Assembly (NCBI GenBank): GCA_025464645.1
Contig: JAODGF010000070.1
Location: forward strand, 1-9,591
Origin: Methanosarcinales archaeon
Lineage (GTDB): Archaea; Halobacteriota; Syntropharchaeia; Alkanophagales; Methanospirareceae
DNA: 9,591 nucleotides
Direction: 5' to 3'
Shown here: piece after piece, positions 6,641 through 9,591 of the stretch
How the letters are laid out: every line of letters begins with the position of its first letter
Numbering within the stretch: the stretch's first letter is position 1
Notes under the pieces: model-generated
The model's input: the letters and a program-made list of their open reading frames with translations, nothing else
What the model was told of the DNA's origin: nothing
Databases searched by the model: none
Position numbers and translations under genes: made by a program

Positions 6641-6924
6641 TGAGGGAGAGAGGAAGGGCAGCTGCCGGACAACTCTTTTGTCGAAGGGTTGGCTGAGGAA
6701 AGTCCCTCCACCGCGAAAACACGAATGTCGTGAGGACATAAGGCGAGAGTCTTGGCTCTGGTATAGAAACGATACCGTACCATACTAAAGCGATGATTCC
6801 GTAAGGATGAGGTCGTATGGTTACGGATGGAACGACCAACCTCGTGGGTGCAAACCTCAATTAGAGTAGGCGCGTAGATAAATGCTGCCGAAACAGAAGG
6901 GGGCTTACTCTCCTCACTCCCTCA
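6641..6924 (+). ncRNA. rnpB: RNase P RNA (catalytic RNA of tRNA 5' maturation)
   Basis: This RNA, with archaeal protein subunits, cuts the 5' leader from pre-tRNAs. The universal core elements are visible: GAGGAAAGTCC (6695-6705, CR-I), GTGCAAACC (~6848-6856), AGATAAATGCTGCC (~6876-6889) and ACAGAAGGGGGCTTA (6893-6907, CR-V). Helices can be drawn by hand. P1 pairs 6641-6654 with 6911-6924, 14 positions with one mismatch. P2 pairs GGCAGC (6657-6662) with GCTGCC (6884-6889). P3 is the hairpin GACAA/TTGTC (6668-6672 with 6678-6682). P4 pairs AAGTCC (6700-6705) with GGGCTT (6901-6906). The length of ~284 bases is normal for archaea. Ends are set by P1 and could be off by a few bases. I did not work out whether it is the type A or the reduced type M architecture. 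Confidence 0.95.
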
Positions 6925-6955
6925 CTCGCCTACGAAGTCAAATTTAACTAAATGC

Positions 6956-6967
6956 TTATTTTTTATC
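6956..6967 (+). terminator. Possible T-tract terminator of RNase P RNA
   Basis: TTATTTTTTATC, with six T in a row, lies about 32 bases past the end of helix P1 and overlaps the last codons of the convergent RNase Z gene. It is the first clear T-run after the RNA. No hairpin precedes it, as is usual in archaea. Confidence 0.35.
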
Positions 6968-7879
6968 TCTATAAGGTATTTCTAATACCATTAACTCTCT
7001 CGCAACTTCGCTATGCTCGAACACACTCCGTGCTTCTTCTTCCAGCTTGCTTGCTCCCCCTAAGTCTGAATACCTCGCACTGAGGTGCGTCAGGATAAGT
7101 TTTCTTACACATGCCTTTTTCGCCACTTCCGCAGCTTCTAAGGCGGTTGAATGCATGTAATCAATCGCATATTCTTTCGTTTCCTCTGACAAAGTGCCAT
7201 CGTGTATTAATAAGTCAGCGTCCTTGCTCGCTTCTATCACGCTTTCGCAGGGTCTTGTATCACCGGTATATACAATTTTCCTGCCGGGTCTCGGAGGACC
7301 TAAGACCTGCTCAGGTCTTATCTCTTTTCCATCCACCGAAATAGAATGCCCTGATTGAAGTTTAGAAAATAGAGGACCGGGTTTGATGCCGAGTTCCACC
7401 GCTCTTTCTCTATTAAACCTTCCAGGTCGCATATCTTCTTCTAATACATATCCTATGCTTACTACGTTGTGCACCGTTTTTATCGCTCTTATCCTATACC
7501 CTGCTCTTCTTACTACATCCCCAGGTCTCAGTTCTATCGCTTTTACCTCAAAACTCCTTCCGGCATAACCCAAAGCCAGAAGATGGTACAGGAATTTATC
7601 CACGTGCCTTGGACCGTATATCGCCAGCGGCTCTTTCCTACCCTGCAGCGCCATCGTCTGTAACAAACCTGGAATACCGAGCACATGGTCGGCATGGAAA
7701 TGTGTGACGAAAATGGAGTTTAGCGTCATTCCTGTCTTTGCGCGCATCATCTGTCGCTGCGTTCCTTCTCCACAATCAAATAGCATCAATTCCCCTTCTC
7801 TATTTACCGCTATTGCAGATGGATTCCTGTTCGGCGTGGGTGTCGAGCCACCAGTTCCTAAAAATGTTATTCGTAGCAT
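6956..7879 (-). CDS. rnz: RNase Z, tRNA 3'-processing endonuclease
   Basis: 307 residues from the ATG at 7879, the usual size of the short RNase Z (ElaC) form. This metallo-beta-lactamase-fold enzyme cuts the 3' trailer of pre-tRNA, leaving the discriminator base for CCA addition. Two-zinc-site ligands are visible: HFHADH (60-65), His137 in KTVHNV, Asp207 in YTGDTRP and His265 in LTHLSARY. The His243 of YMHST and the N-terminal GTGGSTPTPNRNPSA are also typical of RNase Z and separate it from other metallo-beta-lactamases. A TTG two codons upstream (7885) could serve as an alternative start, but MLRITFLGTG is the standard beginning of the family. A weak AGGT lies before the ATG. The gene faces the RNase P RNA tail to tail and is divergent from dapB. 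Confidence 0.95.
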   Translation of the reverse strand: MLRITFLGTGGSTPTPNRNPSAIAVNREGELMLFDCGEGTQRQMMRAKTGMTLNSIFVTHFHADHVLGIPGLLQTMALQGRKEPLAIYGPRHVDKFLYHLLALGYAGRSFEVKAIELRPGDVVRRAGYRIRAIKTVHNVVSIGYVLEEDMRPGRFNRERAVELGIKPGPLFSKLQSGHSISVDGKEIRPEQVLGPPRPGRKIVYTGDTRPCESVIEASKDADLLIHDGTLSEETKEYAIDYMHSTALEAAEVAKKACVRKLILTHLSARYSDLGGASKLEEEARSVFEHSEVARELMVLEIPYRDKK

Positions 7880-7911
7880 AAGCAAACCTATTTTTAGAGA
7901 GAAAGCTCAAA

Positions 7912-7930
7912 CTTTCTTTCCCTAAGAAAG
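7912..7930. other. Small inverted repeat in the rnz leader region
   Basis: CTTTCTT (7912-7918) and AAGAAAG (7924-7930) form a perfect 7-bp inverted repeat around a five-base loop, TCCCT. It lies 33-51 bp upstream of the rnz start, in the divergent rnz/dapB region. It may be an operator or a weak mRNA hairpin, or it may be chance in a purine/pyrimidine-rich stretch. Confidence 0.25.
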
Positions 7931-7943
7931 GTTGATCAAAGAA

Positions 7944-7951
7944 ACATAAAA
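7944..7951 (-). promoter_or_regulatory. Possible TATA box for rnz
   Basis: The minus strand reads ACTTTTATGTTTC around here. It would place transcription start near 7921 and give a leader of about 40 bases. The match is mediocre, and the AT-rich region offers other choices. Confidence 0.25.
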
Positions 7952-7962
7952 GTTTTTAAAGG
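7951..7962 (+). promoter_or_regulatory. Possible TATA box for dapB
   Basis: AGTTTTTAAAGG is centred ~38 bases before the dapB ATG, and a second candidate, GTTTTAAAG, follows at ~7962-7970. Either would give a short leader (about 3-12 bases) without a Shine-Dalgarno site, consistent with none being visible before the ATG at 7995. Confidence 0.4.
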
Positions 7963-7994
7963 TTTTAAAGAACTAACCCACTTTTGAATTAATC

Positions 7995-8798
7995 ATGGTA
8001 ATAAAAGTAGCGGTTGCGGGAGCAAAAGGCAGAATGGGTAGTCAGGTAGTGAAAAGCGTGTCGGAAAACGATAATATGGAATTGGTAGCTGGTTTTGACC
8101 CGAGTGGTGTAGGAGAAGAGATAGAGCGGGGAATAAGAATATCGAATCCTGATGCGATGGAGTCCGTGCTAAGGGAAGTTAAGCCGGATGTATTCGTGGA
8201 TTTCACGAATGCCACGGCAGCGGTTGAAAATGTTAAAGTAGCATCCCGGAATAAAGTGAAGCTTGTGGTTGGCACCACAGGATTTTCGGAGGAGCAGTTA
8301 AAAGAGATGGAAAACGCTATAAAAGACCATGTGCCGGCTATTATATCTCCTAACTTCTCTATCGGTGTGAATATCTTCTGGAAATTGATTGCCGAAGCAG
8401 CAGGACATCTTCAAGCATACCAATATCACGTGGAGATTATAGAGATGCATCATTCGCATAAGAAAGATGCTCCAAGTGGGACCGCGGTAAAAGCCGCTGA
8501 AATTATCGCCAGCCGTCTGACAAAAGGTGAGAAGAAATTTGTTTACGGTAGGCAAGGCATAACAGGGGAAAGAACAGATGAGGAGATTGGGATACATGCA
8601 GTGCGTGCAGGTGACATCGTTGGCGACCATACTGTATTGTATGCGGGCAAAGGAGAACGCTTAGAGATAATACACCGAGCACACAGCCGAGAAGCTTTCG
8701 CTCAGGGTGCGATAAAAGCTATTGAATGGATTAACGGTAAAGAAAAGAGTGGGATATACTCGATGGATGAGATGATGAGGGAATTGGAGATGGGATGA
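7995..8798 (+). CDS. dapB: 4-hydroxy-tetrahydrodipicolinate reductase (DapB)
   Basis: 267 residues, full length. DapB reduces the DapA product with NAD(P)H to tetrahydrodipicolinate, the second step of the diaminopimelate/lysine pathway from aspartate semialdehyde; it is cytoplasmic. The N-terminal Rossmann loop GAKGRMG (9-15) binds the nucleotide. VGTTGFSEEQL (92-102) and SPNFSIGVN (118-126) are family motifs. The catalytic block EIIEMHHSHKKDAPSGTA contains His152 and Lys156, equivalent to E. coli His159 and Lys163, and the SGT (161-163) that grips the substrate. No dapA is next to it in this window. The only downstream candidates are two very short ORFs that overlap its stop codon and each other, suggesting a formerly longer operon. 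Confidence 0.96.
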   Translation: MVIKVAVAGAKGRMGSQVVKSVSENDNMELVAGFDPSGVGEEIERGIRISNPDAMESVLREVKPDVFVDFTNATAAVENVKVASRNKVKLVVGTTGFSEEQLKEMENAIKDHVPAIISPNFSIGVNIFWKLIAEAAGHLQAYQYHVEIIEMHHSHKKDAPSGTAVKAAEIIASRLTKGEKKFVYGRQGITGERTDEEIGIHAVRAGDIVGDHTVLYAGKGERLEIIHRAHSREAFAQGAIKAIEWINGKEKSGIYSMDEMMRELEMG

Positions 8799-8890
8799 TG
8801 CCAGAAGAGACGATTCATGGATACCGACTCCTTTGGGCACCATCCTCTGAGTTCTTGGGTTATTCAAGACAAGAAGGGATAAAATCATGA
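8798..8890 (+). CDS. Possible 30-residue ORF coupled to dapB; doubtful
   Basis: Its ATG overlaps the dapB stop (TGATG), GGAG lies eight bases upstream, and it ends in an ATGA overlap with the next short reading frame. That arrangement is typical of translationally coupled operon genes. The 30-residue product has no motif I recognise and no membrane segment. It may be a genuine micro-protein, or the fused ends of a larger gene that lost its middle. The neighbouring nitrilase-like fragment makes decay the more likely reading. Confidence 0.25.
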   Translation: MPEETIHGYRLLWAPSSEFLGYSRQEGIKS

Positions 8891-8985
8891 AGGCTGCGGT
8901 TGCACAAGTCAAGCTTTATGAGGATAAAAAAGCCAATTTAAGAACCATTTCTAAATACGGAAGCTTGGTTGTCGTCGATCGATGA
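8887..8985 (+). pseudogene. Probable remnant of a nitrilase/carbon-nitrogen hydrolase gene (N-terminus only)
   Basis: The ATG at 8887 overlaps the stop of the preceding small ORF, with AAGGG about nine bases upstream. The 32 codons begin MKAAVAQVKLYEDKKANL, which closely resembles the first strand and turn of nitrilase-superfamily amidases (a beta strand ending in AQ, then D-x-x-x-NL). The reading frame then passes quickly to SLVVVDR and a TGA at 8983-8985. In intact proteins a helix of a dozen or more residues separates NL from the LVVFPE strand that carries the catalytic Glu. Here the helix is short, the Glu is missing and everything downstream is gone. This suggests an internal deletion plus 3' truncation next to the convergent pdxT. 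The family assignment rests on ~18 residues and is tentative. Confidence 0.35.
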
Positions 8986-8994
8986 GATTTGCCT

Positions 8995-9591
8995 TTATCG
9001 TTTGCCTAAATCGAGGAAATAATGATGTATTCTTCGGTCTTCGGTAAGTTCGGGATGAAAAGAAAGCGCCAATATATTTCTTTGCTTTGCGGCTACTATT
9101 TGCCCATTTAGCGTGGCTAACACGTCTACCGAATCTGCTGCATAAGTTATAGTAGGTGCTCTAATAAAGACTGCATGAAAAGGCTCGTCAAAAAGGCTCA
9201 TCTTCAACAATACCTCAAAGGATTCCCTTTGCCTGCCAAATGCGTTCCTCTTTACTTTTATGTCCATTAAACCGAGCAGTGGCTGTCCTGTCTTTGCGAC
9301 TTCTTCATCGCCTTCTTTCGCAAGTAATACCATCCCTGCACAGGTGCCCAAAATCGGTTTCCCTTCCCATGCTGCTTCTTTTATCTCCGAGAAGATACCC
9401 TCTCGTTCCATTAGCCTGCCTATCGTTGTGCTTTCCCCTCCCGGTATAACAACGGCGTCGCATGAGCACACTATTCCTCGATGCTTTATCTTCACCACTT
9501 CTCCTTCCTCTCCACGCTCTGCTAAAGTCTGCTCCAATGCGATGACGTGCTCCTCCACATCTCCCTGTATCGCAATTATGCCGATTCTCAT
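8995..9591 (-). CDS. pdxT: Pyridoxal 5'-phosphate synthase glutaminase subunit PdxT
   Basis: 198 residues, normal length. PdxT hydrolyses glutamine and passes the ammonia to PdxS, which builds PLP from ribose 5-phosphate and glyceraldehyde 3-phosphate; twelve PdxT subunits decorate a PdxS dodecamer. This is a class I glutamine amidotransferase with nucleophile Cys84 in GTCAGM and the His179/Glu181 pair in SFHPEL. GGEST (51-55) and RNAFGRQRESFE (115-126) are PdxT hallmarks that exclude HisH or GuaA. The start codon occupies the last three bases of the window. MRIGIIAIQGDV is the usual N-terminus, so the gene is probably complete, but its promoter, its Shine-Dalgarno site and any adjoining pdxS lie outside. 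It converges on dapB and the remnant ORFs. Confidence 0.96.
   Translation of the reverse strand: MRIGIIAIQGDVEEHVIALEQTLAERGEEGEVVKIKHRGIVCSCDAVVIPGGESTTIGRLMEREGIFSEIKEAAWEGKPILGTCAGMVLLAKEGDEEVAKTGQPLLGLMDIKVKRNAFGRQRESFEVLLKMSLFDEPFHAVFIRAPTITYAADSVDVLATLNGQIVAAKQRNILALSFHPELTEDRRIHHYFLDLGKR

Noticed and set aside
6589..6860. Short open frames on the minus strand across the RNase P RNA
   Set aside because: They fall on the antisense strand of a structured RNA with clear conserved elements, and the predicted peptides resemble no protein I know.
8298..8912. Two minus-strand open frames opposite dapB and its 3' flank
   Set aside because: Both are antisense shadows with no family features. 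The dapB frame on the plus strand explains the sequence.
8982..9047. A short plus-strand frame starting at the end of the nitrilase-like fragment
   Set aside because: It runs antisense into the 3' end of pdxT, has no recognisable motif and no good ribosome site.
1..9591. CRISPR array, insertion sequence, tRNA gene or prophage
   Set aside because: I saw no regularly spaced repeats, terminal inverted repeats, transposase motifs or tRNA cloverleaf patterns. All long stretches are explained by the listed genes.

Overview
The window reads as chromosomal DNA of a euryarchaeon, most likely in the methanogen/ANME part of the Halobacteriota (inference). The reasons are a CetZ-type tubulin, an archaeal FtsZ2-type FtsZ, an RNase P RNA, TATA/BRE-like promoters 25-30 bp upstream of starts, several leaderless-looking starts and a mixture of GGAG/GGTGA Shine-Dalgarno sites. 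Lineage cannot be fixed from this window alone. Genes are densely packed, with no insertion sequences, CRISPR array or tRNA genes seen.

Layout. Bases 1-1503 (minus) hold the first ~501 codons of a MutS-family ATPase that runs off the left edge just after its Walker A motif. Bases 1639-5343 (minus) form a string of four genes, read right to left: a coiled-coil/winged-helix protein (4450-5343), a protein with a C-terminal PRC-barrel (3738-4442), the tubulin-like CetZ (2507-3658) and a signal-peptide protein with a C-terminal membrane anchor (1639-2487). Facing away from this string, across a 134-bp divergent promoter region, is ftsZ (5478-6602, plus). The RNase P RNA gene (6641-6924, plus) starts 38 bp after ftsZ. 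It converges on the gene for the tRNA 3'-processing nuclease RNase Z (6956-7879, minus). RNase Z is divergent from dapB (7995-8798, plus), which is followed by two tiny, overlapping ORFs that look like gene remnants. pdxT (8995-9591, minus) fills the right edge.

How the genes fit together. The central 5 kb combines two tubulin-superfamily cytoskeletal GTPases (FtsZ for division, CetZ for cell shape) with a PRC-barrel protein, a fold recently tied to FtsZ in haloarchaeal division (CdpA/CdpB family). It also holds a DNA-binding-like coiled-coil protein with a possible amphipathic tail, and a membrane protein 13 bp behind cetZ. This is the most interesting part of the window: a candidate archaeal division/shape locus with at least three uncharacterised partners. 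The next block pairs the two nucleases of tRNA end maturation: RNase P RNA for the 5' end and RNase Z for the 3' end. The remainder is housekeeping metabolism: lysine/diaminopimelate (dapB) and pyridoxal phosphate (pdxT) synthesis.
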